Shown here: in pieces, positions 1 to 11,689 of the stretch | How positions within the stretch are numbered: the first letter of the stretch is position 1 | Layout of the letters: each line of letters starts with the position of its first letter | NCBI GenBank assembly: GCA_021030915.1 | Contig: JAGEMR010000116.1 | Coordinates: 1-64,000 of the forward strand | Length of the DNA: 64,000 bases | Direction of reading: 5' to 3' | Source of the DNA: Astrothelium macrocarpum | Lineage: Eukaryota; Ascomycota; Dothideomycetes; Trypetheliales; Trypetheliaceae | Notes under the pieces: generated by a model | Database searches by the model: none | What the model was told of the DNA's origin: nothing | What the model saw: the letters and a program-made list of their open reading frames with translations, nothing else | Program-made: the position numbers and the translations under genes

Positions 1-840
1 AAAGCGAATTTTGGTGTATTTTCAAATGCGCGGGCAACTGATATGCGCGGCTAACTGATGAACCACGTTAATATATATTTTTATTTTATATTATTTCAAT
101 TTATAATAAATATTAATTGATTAAATACGATTCGGATTATTAAAAACGTAAAAAATTCGATTCAAATTATATTCATAATTACGATGTTAAAATTTATATA
201 AATAAATTTAATAAAAAATATTCTAAAAACGATTTTATAAAATAGATATTTATAATGAAAAATGAATATATATATACAATAATTAATAATTATAATTTTT
301 AATATAACTTTATTATATTTTATATCTGATAATTTATTCAATTTATTGATTTTTTTATTCAATATTTTTATTAATAATTTTTTAATGAATATTTCAGAAA
401 TATTTTAATTATTAAAAATAATGTAATTTTAAATAAAAATCGTATTATTAAAAAATATAAAATATTTTTTCATCAGATTAATTGAGATTAAAATATATCA
501 AAATCATGAATATATAAATAACTAATTTTTCTTCTGAATTCATTTTTAATTATTTTAATAAATTCCATTATTTAAATCATTTTTTTAATATACGAAATGA
601 TAATAAATTTAATTTTTTTTATTATTATAATCATTTTAATATTTTTTTATTTATTGATCCAATTTCATAATAATCGATTATTTTATGACAAAAATATTCG
701 AAAAATAATAAGAGACGAAATATAAAATATTATAAACGTTCTGAACAGAATAATTAATAAAATATCAAATTTTTACGCGCAGAAATTTCATATTTTCCGA
801 ATTAAATAATAATAATTAAAAATGCGAATTTATTTTGATA
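1..840. repeat. AT-rich, probably RIP-degraded repeat block
   Basis: Almost the whole stretch from about 65 to 840 is A/T with many TA steps and no sustained reading frame. It then changes sharply to normal composition just before the NLR gene. At the left edge, positions 26-42 and 43-59 form a 17-bp near-perfect tandem repeat that is GC-rich, unlike its surroundings. In ascomycetes such blocks are usually transposon remnants mutated by repeat-induced point mutation (RIP). That origin is inferred, because no element family can be identified. It may also mark a subtelomeric or isochore boundary. Confidence 0.6.
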
Positions 841-1145
841 AATTCTCATCATCATATAAATTTGGTGGGGATTTGTGTGTGTGGAACATCTTCGGCGAAA
901 TTCTGAAGCGGTTTTGGCCCACTTGGCGTTATGGCCGACCGAGGCATTCGAGCCTTTTAGGATAGGACCTACCTTTCTGACTCCTACTAACTTGATCAAG
1001 AAAAACACAATTTTCATCGCGGGGTCCGACAGGGTGACGCGTGCATCTACATCCGTCTTAAATCCGCTCTGTCAAGTTGCGCTCCGTTTGGTACAACTCC
1101 ATGCCGATTACAGCCAGATGAAGACAAGCACATTCGTCGCCACGC

Positions 1146-4100
1146 ATGGCAGATCCTTTCTCTATCGTGGCGAGTACAATCGGTATCATCGACGTGTGTG
1201 TAAGGCTGGCGACTTTCTTAGTGCAAGTGAAAGAAGGCAGTGAAAACATAGACAAGGAACTCGAGAGACTGATTGGCGAGATCGCGTCTTTAAGAGTCGT
1301 AAGCGAATTGATACGAGAAAGCTTTCGACAAGACATTCCTATTGACAGCGATGTGTTGGCTAAAGAAGAAGCGGTGGTTGACCTATGGCGCAAAACTGGA
1401 AAAACACTGCAGGATTGTCAACAAACACTTGGCCAAATAGATTTGTTGATTCAGAAAGTGGTTGGAGACGGTTCGTCAGCAACGCTCGACAAGCTTCGAA
1501 GATATTTCCGAAGACAAAGCAAAGATGACGAGATCCTCCAGCTATGTCAACAGCTCAATCAATACCACCAACTTCTTGAAATCCTCTTAACAGCAATCAG
1601 CATGTATGTCACAAACGAAAGTGTCCGTACTTTGCTGATCTAATTCTAGTACATACATCCGGAAAACCTGGGAATCATCAACGCAGTCCTTCGCCGAAGT
1701 ATCCTCAACGATCCGGGCCTTGGGAAGTCAGCTGTATGCACAGATCACTTCCTTAGAACAGAAGGTAGATGCCCAAACTCTTTCACCCCCTGGAATAAGA
1801 GTAAGTCATATGAATACATCAACATCAACACAACACAATCCTGAGTACGATCTTCCAGACTGTTGATATACTGGCGTCCGCCAAATCCATCGGGCAGCTA
1901 GCATCGCTCAACGTCCACTTCATGGTTCCACAATCCGTAAGCAGTACGTTCACAGGAAGAAAGATCGATCTAGAGGGCTTGAAGCGTGCATACCAAGCTT
2001 CAGCGCTGGCAATGCAACCTCCCGAGCAGAGACGGTTCGTGATATATGGTATGGGAGGGTCTGGGAAGACTCAATTCTGTTGCAAGTTCGCACAAGACAA
2101 TCGGCTAGAGTAAGATCCCTCGTGTGGGAAGAAAAGAACACTAATTAATATGCAATCTCTTGTTAGCTTTTGGGGCGTCTTCTATATTGACGCAAGTAAC
2201 CCAGGGAGCGCGAAATCCTCATATAGCGCCATTGCTGAGAAAGCTGCTGTCGAGAACGACAAAATCGAACCAAACGAGCGATCCGTAAAGTACTGGCTTT
2301 CTTCTCGGAAAAGGCCATGGCTGTTAATTATAGACAACATTGATGACCGTCTCGGTTCGATTCCTCCAGAGGCTTATTTTCCGGAGGGTGAAGCGGGTTT
2401 GGTCCTCCTCACCACCAGAAATCAATCCCTGAAGGTTTTGGGGAATCTAGGGCCCCGATTCTACGAGTTCAAAGGGCTTGGAGAAGACGACTCAGTGGAG
2501 CTCTTGCTAATGTCGGCTGGTCGTCCAGCTCCATGGAAGTCTACCTCAATCGAAACAGCAAAACAGATCTGTACGGCTCTTGGGTATTTACCACTTGCCA
2601 TTATACAAGCTGGTAAAGCTATCTTGAAGGAACTCTGTACGCTGGAATCTTACCTCGCTTTCTTCGAAAAGACATGGTCCCGCGTCCACAAAAACATCCT
2701 GGAGACAAATGATCGCCGTTCCAAACGTGACATCTCAGAGTCGAACGAGAGAGTGTATTCCGGATTTGAGTTGATCTTTCAAGCAGCCTCCAAGGATGCA
2801 ATCGATCTATTGAAACTTTTCTCTTTCATGCATCGCCAGCGGTTTCATTTCGAGATCCTCATTCAAACAGTCCTAAACGCACAAGTTGAGAAGGAGGCGG
2901 AAAGGGAAACTCCTTCACTTGAAGCCGGAGAGACTGGACTCTCAAAGAAGTCATGGGCACAAATGATGCAAGACATTGCGCTTCGCCTGTACCACATGAT
3001 AGTGGAAACTGATGAACAGGCAGTTCTACCAAATATCATTCGGGAAGTTGACGAACTGGAGCGTGAGGAAATTGAGATTCGACTTCGCGGAGCTTTGGCA
3101 GAACTAAGAAGCATGGCTCTGATTGACCACGTCGAAGCTGACGACACCTACTCTATGCACCCGCTCGTGCACTGGTGGGCCAGGGAGAGGATGAGCTTAG
3201 CCGAGCAGGCCGTTTGGTGCCAGTCGGCATGCAACATTCTGGCAAACGCCATCTTACTCCCTTCTTTGGGCTTGGCGGAAAAGGACGCAGAGTTGCGGAG
3301 ACACATGCTATCCCATATTGAGCATGTAAGGTATCAAGAGGCGAACATTCAGAGAAGGTTCAACTTGAAGCAGAGAGAGCGGAGACGTTCATGGCCTACA
3401 TTAAAACGAACCTTGCGCAGATCGAATATACGCCAGTATGCAAAGTTCGGCCTGGTCTACGCTGAAAGTGGCATGTGGGATAAAGCTGCAGAGCTCCTGC
3501 TTGTCGTCGATAGCTTTCTCTCCCAAAAAGTTGGCCTGGGGCACCCATTAGCCATCAGGTCACGGCTCTTCCTATCCGAATCGCTTCGGTTCCAAGGAGA
3601 GGAAGAAAAAGCCGGCAAGTTAGAGCTCGAACTGCTCGAAGCCTGCAAGAAGATTCGAGGTGAGAACGATAGCATGTCTTTGAATGTAATGGATCGACTT
3701 GGCAAAAGCCTTTGGCATCAGGGCAGATTCCGAGAAGCAAGAGACTACCTCCGCAAAGCTGTCGACGGCTTTCGTACTCTCCATGCAGCTGACCACGACG
3801 ATCCATCGCGCGCACGCGCGATAACTGATCTTGGTCTTGCCGTTGGAGCTCTGGCCGAATTTGATCAAGCTGTCGAGCTCCATGTAGAAGCTCTGCAGGT
3901 CCTCCAAAAACATCAATCCTATCACCCGCATAACCAACAGGTTCTAGAGGTAAAAGAAAACATTGCTCTAGCTAGGTATCATCGTCATCGCTATGGGTGG
4001 CCTCAACCCCTTGATCTGGAAATTGCAGAACAACTGCAATCTGAAGTGGCTGTACAGCGCGCGACGCATTTAGGCAAGGAGCACCCTTTGACCCTTTGGG

Positions 4101-4492
4101 CTTATTGCAACCTCGCCCGTATCAAAGCTGGACTGGGGGCAATTGGCGAAGCTGAAGAAATTATCCGCACTCGCCTTCCCATTGCAGAACGCAATCTAGG
4201 TGAGAATCATGTTGGTACTTTGGCTGGCAAGACTTGTTTTGGACATATTCTCATACTCAGAGGCAAGCTTTCCGAGGCCCAGGCGGTTCTTGAACAGGTT
4301 GTCTCAGAATACGAAAATAGTCGGAGCGGACATCAAGACCAATTGGTGGCTGCAGCGTTCCTCATTGAATGTTATAGGCATCTGGGCAAGCAAGCAGAGA
4401 TACAACCGATACAAGAGAAAGTTATCAACGGCGTAAATCGTATTTTTGGCGAAGGATCTCCATGGAAAAAATATCTTCTGAATCGCGATTAG
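1146..4492 (+). CDS. NLR-like STAND protein: HeLo-like N-terminus, NB-ARC, TPR
   Basis: Four exons (1146-1603, 1650-1800, 1859-2109, 2167-4492) join in frame to give 1061 aa. The N-terminus starts MADPFSIVASTIG and resembles the fungal HeLo-like/STAND N-terminal domain (Helo_like_N family), a membrane-acting signalling domain in related fungal NLRs. The nucleotide-binding part has a P-loop GMGGSGKT (about residue 267), Walker B LLIIDNIDD (about 343), an LLTTRN motif, a GLPLA-like YLPLA (about 426) and an MHD-like MHP (about 616). The C-terminal third (about 711-1061) is a run of TPR-type helical repeats, such as WHQGRFREARDYLRKAV. Fungal proteins of this design act in non-self recognition and regulated cell death. 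It sits directly beside the AT-rich block, a common setting for fast-evolving NLR genes. All exon junctions keep frame and no break is seen. The ligand is unknown. Confidence 0.88.
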
Positions 4493-4585
4493 CAAGCACG
4501 ACCTGTGAAACTAAGGGTATGTTCATCTCCAGCATGTCGTCCTATTCTATAATGTAATATATTGTCATACATGAATACAGAAGAT

Positions 4586-6467
4586 TTAGGTCAGTTCTGT
4601 TCCTGTAGCAGATGAAAGACGACACCACACTCCTTCATCTGGTGACATTGTCAATCCGACGTGATACTTGATTCTGTCCACCCACGAGCCATCAGTTCCG
4701 TGCTGAACCACGGTGCCTGTTTCATCTGTTGCAATCATCTCATCAAACACTTGCAGTATCCGACATGTCAAGTATTTTGCTTGATCAAGAGCAAAGCGTT
4801 CTGTCCAATTTAAGATGGTTAGTCCTATTGAGAAGCGTCGAATTAATTTTGTGAAAAACCTAACTCACCATCCAAGCATTTCCGTGGCCCTCCGAGGAAG
4901 GGATGATACGACCAGTCGATCATCCTTTCCTTCGTACTAGTTTCCTTCCATCTCTCAACAAGAAATCTGTTGGCGTCATCTCCGTACAGCTCAAGCGAAC
5001 GATGCGTTGCAAACGTCGAAAAAGCAATCAAGGTTCCTTTCGGAACGAGTATGGGGGATTTGCCGTCATCACCACCGCCGTATGGTAGAGTAGTTGTCTG
5101 TACACAAAATCGACAATTCAAAGGAATGGGTGGGAAAAGCCTAAGCGCTGTGGGTCGATCAGAGATAAGTATGGCCCGATGATGCATTCGAGGTAAAAGT
5201 GCATAACTTACTTTCTGAAACGAAGTCGTCCAATAGTGTCATTTTATGTAAATCGCTCCTTTTGGGTTTTCGTAAGCTCCCCGGCCCTAACAGTGCTATC
5301 ATCTCGGCCTTCAAGGATTTAAACAACGCGGGTTCCCGGGACAGTGAATAGAAAATCCAACAAAGCATAGTTCCACTTGTGTCCCTCCCAGCGAGAAGAA
5401 GATTGAGGAATTGATCCCTCACGAGAGTAACATCTGTAATGTCTTGAAGTAGCGGCGCAAGAGCGACATGGTCCTTGATAGAAGCATTGTTGTTCTCGAG
5501 CATCTCAAGTGATTGAGTGATGACGCGGTCCACGATTTTACGGGCAGCTCTACAGGCGCTCCTAAACTCCCTACTGTCAACCATCCAGTAGAAACCCTTG
5601 AGCCGTTCCCGTTTAGAAATCCACCGGAACGCTGTGTTAAACTCTTTTGCAAACGCATCTGCCCACACGGAGCTCCCCGGCTTTTCGTTCTCGACTGTCA
5701 GGCCTGCAGGCTCTCCGAGCAAGAACTCTGTTGTAATCTCCAAGCTTAAATCAAACAAAGGCTCTTTCAGATCCACAGGTTCATGAGTACCCTGAAAGCC
5801 GTTGGGTCCGGAAGAGGGAGCTAGCCTTTGCAAGAGTCGCTGAAAGTGTTTCTCTATAAGGTCCAGATCCGGCAAAGTCGGTCTCTGAATAAGAGGAGCT
5901 AACAGTTTTCTTGACGTCTCCCATTTCGGCCCGTCTTGAGTGAAGATGCCGTCGCCAAGGAGCGGTGCAACGCATCCATGGCGGCCTGAGCCAATCTCGA
6001 AGTCTATCATCAATTAGCACGGCTATCTAAACGGCATTTCAAGTTAAAACAAGGCTTTAGTTATTACTTTTAAACTGTCTCGAGAGTATCACGCGCAGAT
6101 TACGAGGGTCTCTGGTTATGATGGTGTAGACTGGGCCACCCCATTGGCTATACGTATTTCCATGCTTTTCGTGTTCTTCGAGCATAAGGAGAGGGTAGAT
6201 CTTGGACCTCTCCGCTTCAATAACTTTCTTCAACTTGTCCAGGCCGAAAGGTAGGAGCCATTGGTTCGGCAAGCATTTTAACTGCTTACATGCTTCTCGT
6301 TTTATGAGAGCTTCGTGCTGCCGCTGTGAGCCAAATTAGTCTATAGATTCATGTAGATTATAGTCAAAAGTACATGCATTTGTCCGCCTGTAACTGATCG
6401 CGTAGAAACTCACGCCCACGATGATGAGAGCAATTAAGAAGATCGAATCCCACATAATGCTGGACAT
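4586..6467 (-). CDS. cytochrome P450, CYP52-like (alkane/fatty-acid hydroxylase type)
   Basis: Five exons (6414-6467, 6068-6323, 5212-6003, 4869-5147, 4586-4800) encode 531 aa, a normal P450 length. The first exon is only 18 codons and supplies the hydrophobic ER anchor (MSSIMWDSIFLIALIIVG). The next carries a Cys/Pro linker ending in LPFGLDKLK. The I-helix motif AGRDTSG is near residue 305, the ExxR motif ETLR is created across the 5148-5211 intron, and the haem loop FLGGPRKCLD is near 457. The CYP52 clan hydroxylates fatty acids or alkanes at the terminal carbon at the ER membrane; the substrate here is not known. Oddity: the usual Gly two residues after the haem Cys is Asp (CLD for CLG), at a codon next to the last splice junction. 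The gene is tail-to-tail with the NLR gene, 93 bp apart. Confidence 0.88.
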
Positions 6468-7793
6468 GTCAAGAATCGGTTGGGAAGATGGTATTGAATA
6501 AGAGAAACCTCTCCAAAGTCTTTGTGGCTATCCCGGGCTTCAGCTCTCGAGCTTATTGCTTGAAGTCACTTCAGCTTTGCAGAATCATACCGAAAACAAG
6601 GTGAATTATCAAGGAGGCGATTCTCGTTGCAGAGTTCGATTCAAAATCATTCTCCCAGCGCGTCATCACCTTTCATGGAGGAGTAGGCCATAGCATAGCA
6701 TAGGGCACTAGCTTTACGTTGGCCCTATGTTCACTAATTCTTAAAGTGCTAGCGCAGAACTGCAACCCAGCAGGCCAGTTGCATGGATGACACGGAGAAC
6801 GAGCGGCTAAATGAAAATGAGGCTGATAGACGGCCTGCGTTTCAGCCTTATCAGGATGACTGGATATACGCTTTCGATCAAGAAAAAAGACATGATGGAT
6901 AAGCAGTCAACCGCTCAATGTGAGATGAGTCCAAAGAAATTGCGATCTTCGAGGTGCAACGGATTTGGGGTTAAGCAAAAACTTTTCAACTCTTTCAGAA
7001 AAGATCACGTGAAAAGTTGTCTAACTAGAATTTAGTAAGAAATTCGGCAAGTTTGACTAATCCTCAAGCAATTTGCTCAGAATCTGGCATCATATCTAAA
7101 TTTCAAATGATACATGCTAAGAAGCGTAAAGAAAGACGATTGCTATAATAGCTAATTTTCTTAATACGAATTGATGTTGCGCAGGTTGGCTGAATTGTGA
7201 GTAGATCCGCTCGCGCCGCGCTACGGTTAGCCCAGGTCCGTGTGTAGCAAGTTTTACCTCAGCTCATCTCCTTTTCTCCTTCACTCCATGATTTGCTGTA
7301 TCATCGCGGGCCGAAGTCGCAGAGGCCTTTTTCCAAATCCGATCAATCATCATTCATCTTCAGCTGGGTATCCTAACAACAACCCTTCCATGTCTGACAA
7401 GAACAACAAGATAGGAAAACCTTTTGACGCATGCTTTCGGGCCACCGTCAACGTGAAGTCGTGAGAGATTTCCGATGTGAAGGCAGGCAACACAGTAATA
7501 GCATCTTCAGTTGCTCGTCTACCAGCTTCGTCTCCCTAGTCGTTGTTGGTGAAACCCCTCTGACACTTCTTTTGGCATAGATTGCTAGGTGCGAAGATCC
7601 AATGCTTCATGAAATTCTGACCATATCGAATATCAATCGCTCTGGTCCATCGACCCACGTCATTCTTTGGTTTGTTTGCTACGATAACAAGCCGTTGTGT
7701 TTTTCCTTGCACCAGCAACGGACCGGATAGCTTATCCTCCTGGATCATTTGTGGTGTGTCTTCGGCGTTTAGATACCCTTAATAATTGGATTA

Positions 7794-7890
7794 GCTTAGC
7801 CACAGGCATGCGGACAGAATAAGTAGGACAACCAAATCCGCTTTTCTGTCCCACTTATTCTGTCTTATTCTGTCCGCATGCCTGGTAAGC
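7794..7890. repeat. MITE-like inverted repeat element
   Basis: Positions 7803-7823 and 7864-7884 are perfect 21-bp inverted copies, each with the core GCATGCGGACAGAATAA. The outer GCTTA (7794-7798) and TAAGC (7886-7890) extend the symmetry after a small offset. The right side also contains a short tandem of TTATTCTGTC. At 97 bp, with strong terminal symmetry and no coding capacity, it looks like a small non-autonomous DNA-transposon derivative. The family is not identified. As RNA it would form a stable hairpin. Confidence 0.6.
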
Positions 7891-8189
7891 TGACCATCGG
7901 TTTCAGTCCTGTAAAGAAAATTTTTTAAGGCTGTAAAGCTGAACCCACAAATTGCTGTAAACTGACAGCCCCTTTGTGATACGTTACTCTTCCAGTGGAG
8001 AATCCAGTTGTTTGAAACGTCATCCAATCCTTCTCGACATCGCAGTCTCTTATTTTAGCTAGATTGTTACGCGGTGCTGCTGACCTGGAGCTTTCTAGAG
8101 TTTAGTTGGTGCTTTCGCGAGATTGTCATTGCCTTTTACCTGCTGCGCCCTTTGTATTGTTCAGCCCCCTGCAGATTTTTCCGATGCTT

Positions 8190-8195
8190 TATAAA
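8190..8195 (+). promoter_or_regulatory. possible TATA box of the kelch gene
   Basis: A TATAAA sits about 100 bp upstream of the ATG at 8292, a plausible distance for a fungal core promoter. This is a motif match only. Confidence 0.3.
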
Positions 8196-8291
8196 GTTCC
8201 TGGTTTTCGTAAAACCGAAATAAGCCGTATAGCATCTATTGTACCTTACAAACTAGCTATTGACGTTTACTTTCCAAGCAACTGAGCTTCG

Positions 8292-10378
8292 ATGGTACGC
8301 GTTCTCAGTGCTTTCGAGCGCTGGTATTATGTCGTGTTTTGGATTCTGGTTTTTGCCTTCGGTAACAATGCACAAAATGATATTTGCTCTTTGCAAGGGC
8401 AGAGCGGTACGTACAAGCTTCTTCCGTAATGTTTAAAACACAGATCATGACTCCCATAACAGTTTCTGTAGTCGGCGAGCGTCTCTTCTTTGCTGCGGGA
8501 ACGTATTTATACGATGGAGGGAATGCGAAAGTCTTCGGTACGAAAGCAACAACGGGCCATGCATCGTCAAAGACGCTTGATACAGGCGGTTACTCACGAT
8601 GAATAGAAAGCAGCCTGTTCTTTCTAAACTTGACGTCCTCATTTCCCGCGCATTCTTACATATCGTCAAACACCTACAACTCTATCCCATTAGCTCCTGG
8701 AACGCCCGACGACAACTCAGCCAAGGCCAGTCATATGTTCTGCTCAAATACGAGCATATATCTATATTATCCCAACACATCCAACCCAAATAGTATGTAC
8801 GTCTATAACGTCTCTTTAGGCTCGTTCACAGAGAAAGACGCTCAAGATAACATACCGGACGGTTTCATGACGCAGTATACACCGAGCTATCGGTTACAGA
8901 GCGTGAGCATTCCTGCAGTCGGGTTAGCATATTGTGCCGGGGTTGCGAGCTCGGGATTACCCGGAAAGGTAAAGAGAAATGGAGGCCAACTTCAATTACT
9001 GGAGAGAGGCCAGGGCACGGATGCTTGGATGCAATCTTTGAACCTCGCACCAGGGACTTTGACATGGACCTACGCTCCTGGAATTCCTCCTTTACTTGAC
9101 TTTGCCATTCTTGAATACATTCGCGCCGGGCCAAACGGGATGCTCATCGGCTTTGGTGGCAATGATGTAAGTAGAGCGCATTCACGATTGTTCACTGTTC
9201 TTGACTGACGCACCGACAAAGCCAGCATCCCACACCCAGTTCTCTGATTCCTCACTGAATAACATTCGTAATATGAGCAAGATCTTCGTTTATGATATTG
9301 CTTCTGGTACATGGTAAGTTCCTACCGATCGACGTGGATGACTCTGCTGTCGATTTCTTTGTAAATTCGCCGGTAGTGCTAAATGTCGTGAACTCGATGA
9401 CTAAGACAGGCTCAAGGTTCAACGTCACTGCCACGGGTGACGTTCCGACAGGACGCACCCAATTTTGTGCTGGAGTTTCGACAGCTCCTGACGATTCGTC
9501 GTTCCAAATAACCATATATGGAGGCTGGAACCCGTTTAACGGGACAATCCTTAACGATGTCTATGTCTTGACTATTCCAGCTTTCCTGTGGATTGATGTT
9601 ACTCCTTCAAATCAGACTTGGGCGGATGGATCTGACTATGGAAGAACTTCGCATCAGTGCCAAATATGGCAAGATTCTCAAATGATTGTACTCGGTGGTA
9701 CTATTATGCCCTTATATTCACCAAATGATACGACTGGCTGCAATGTAACACATCCGCCTCTGCTGGTGCTAAATACAGTTACATATGAATGGGTAGATAC
9801 TTTCACGCCTGCATTGAAATATACTCAGCCAGATCAAGTTTATGACATGATCGGTGGCGAGTATGTTATTCACTTTACGTGTACTTCATTCGGCGCTGAC
9901 GTTCTTTAGTGCTTCTGGAAATGCCCCATCTCAGCCGAGTGGTGGTTTTAAAAATACAACTCTGGCCTCAATTTTTGCTCAGAGGGTACCATATACCCCT
10001 ATGCCTGCGCTTCAGCCTTCATCACAAGTTCAGCAAAGTCAACCGGCGCACAACACACCTACTTCAAAAGCGTCATCGTCGCCCAATATAGGCGCTATTG
10101 TTGGTGGTGTGTTGGGAGGTGTGGGAGGTCTGGCAATAATTGCAGTGGTTGCGTTCTATCTATGGAGGAGAGTGCACAGTCATGATCCAAACCCGAGACC
10201 TGAGCAAGCACATCATACCAGCGAGATGGATACTGATGGGGCAGAGGTGAGCGAAGTAGATGGAAGGCAAATTTTAGAAGTCGACGCCACAGGTCCAAAC
10301 GGATCGATTGCAGAAGCACCGGGGGACGTGAATTTCAGTAAGCCCTATCTTCAGGTACCGCCATGTGAGCTTCCGTGA
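8292..10378 (+). CDS. secreted kelch-repeat protein with C-terminal membrane anchor
   Basis: Six exons (8292-8406, 8463-8537, 8607-9166, 9222-9313, 9417-9860, 9910-10378) give 584 aa. Residues 1-25 are a signal peptide (hydrophobic YVVFWILVFAFG), followed by an extracellular region with kelch-like blades such as YGGWNPFNGTILNDVYVL and many N-glycosylation sequons. A Ser/Pro-rich stalk leads into one transmembrane helix (GAIVGGVLGGVGGLAIIAVV, a glycine-zipper pattern) and a basic then acidic cytosolic tail. This layout is common in fungal cell-surface kelch/galactose-oxidase-like proteins, whose ligands are mostly unknown. Every junction was chosen to keep the kelch frame. The two first introns are the least certain, because several AG acceptors lie close together. 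Confidence 0.78.
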
Positions 10379-10832
10379 TGTGAGGTAATCGGTTTCTTCG
10401 ATGGTTTTGATCGAACCTATGTCGGAGCATAAATTAATTTGCATACAGAGATCGTAACAAAGTTTTGCAATGCGCTTTCGCCTCTATCATACAGTTGTGA
10501 AAGAACTGCATTATCAGCTCAGCAAAAAAATTCACCTCAATAAATATGCTCATATCTGGAAACGCATGTAACCTGAAAACTATACATTCGACCAGGGCGT
10601 TCTCTAATCGTATCTCTCTACGCTAACATAAGTTTCGGCAAGGCTCACCACTTCCCTTTCGTGACATCGCATACCTGTAACCCTTCTTGCTTTGATGGAC
10701 CTCGGTCTAATGTACAGACAAATATTACATCATGTGTCAACAATCCATTATCTTCACATCACAATTCAGTAGCAACCATTATTGACGACAGATTATATTT
10801 TCATGCCAAGGCTCACCTGAAAGAAAGAACGA
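10379..10832. other. intergenic region, nothing recognised
   Basis: This 454-bp gap lies between the kelch and thioesterase genes, both on the plus strand. It would hold the kelch 3' UTR and the thioesterase promoter. No coding or repeat signal is seen. Confidence 0.5.
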
Positions 10833-11689
10833 ATGTCCAGTAACGAGTTTGTGCAGCTGGAGGCACTCCCACTTCGTCAAGCACAGCCAGCGATGTCGTC
10901 ATCGGCCCCCATCTTAAGAGAGCCCCTCGCACCACCATCCGTTCCTGAGCACGGCGCCGCCTTCATATTCCTCCATGGACTCGGCGACGATGCGCACGGT
11001 TGGGAGAGTAAGATAACCCACCGTCTCGATATCGGACCAAGTAAGCTGAAAAAAGTCACAACTCCACAGACGTCGCAGACCAATTCCAAAGTGCAAGGAA
11101 ACTGCCCTACCTGCAATGGATCTTCCCCAATGCCCCAGAAAACCGCGATGCGATGCAGCAGGCGTGATATACGCCGACTTCGCTAAGTCCGTTTCCCAGT
11201 TCACGACCAGAATTGGAAGATGACGAAGACGAAGATGGGTTGAAGAAAGCCGTCGCTTATGTTGATTCCTTGATCGAAGGCCTACAGGGTCGAGGCATTC
11301 CACTTAATCGAATTGTCTTGGGTGGGTTTTCTCAAGGCTGTGCCGTGACGTTGCTGCCAGGCTTGACCTCGAAATTTTCGGGGAGACTGGCTGGATTAGT
11401 TTGTCTCTCGGGCTATCTCCCCTTGATCGGGAAGATTCAGCAGCTGCGCAGCGAGAGCGATCTTCCAGCGACGATAGGAGAGGTGCCCTTCTTCATAGCC
11501 AGAGGCACAAGGGACACGCTTGTGCCAAAGCGATATCTGACAATGTGCGTTGACAAATTGAGAGATCTTGGCGTAAGCGAGAGTGCTCTAGAGGTGCATG
11601 AGTACGAAGGACTGGCGCATGCGAGTTCCGGACAAGAGTTGAGAGACTTATGCCAATGGCTCGAAAAGATCATTCCGGCTCTCGAGTGA
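10833..11689 (+). CDS. acyl-protein thioesterase 1-like alpha/beta hydrolase with an in-frame TGA
   Basis: Exons 10833-11007 and 11070-11689 give 264 sense codons plus one internal stop. The family removes palmitoyl groups from proteins in the cytosol. Recognisable parts are FIFLHGLGDDAHGWE (substrate loop), the nucleophile motif GGFSQG (Ser near residue 145), the acid in RGTRDTLVP and the catalytic His in GLAHAS, so the triad is intact. The stop is TGA at 11165-11167 (codon 91), where fungal homologues have Trp in a QQAWYTP-type motif; the frame continues normally on both sides. Possible explanations are a recent nonsense mutation, a sequencing error, readthrough, or a 36-nt intron at 11164-11199 (GTGATA..CAG) whose removal would keep frame and delete the stop. 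The start could also be the second Met at 10893. Confidence 0.8.

Larger units (their letters stand above)
6468..8291. other. intergenic region without a supported gene
   Basis: This stretch lies between the start codons of the P450 (-) and the kelch gene (+), so it contains both promoters. Its short ORFs show no family motif. The only clear structure is the inverted repeat listed at 7794-7890. Confidence 0.6.

Noticed and set aside
875..1243. 122-codon plus-strand ORF upstream of the NLR
   Set aside because: It overlaps the NLR first exon in another frame and has no similarity; the NLR frame splices cleanly.
6625..6645. tRNA B-box-like GTTCGATTC
   Set aside because: No matching A box or cloverleaf could be built around it.
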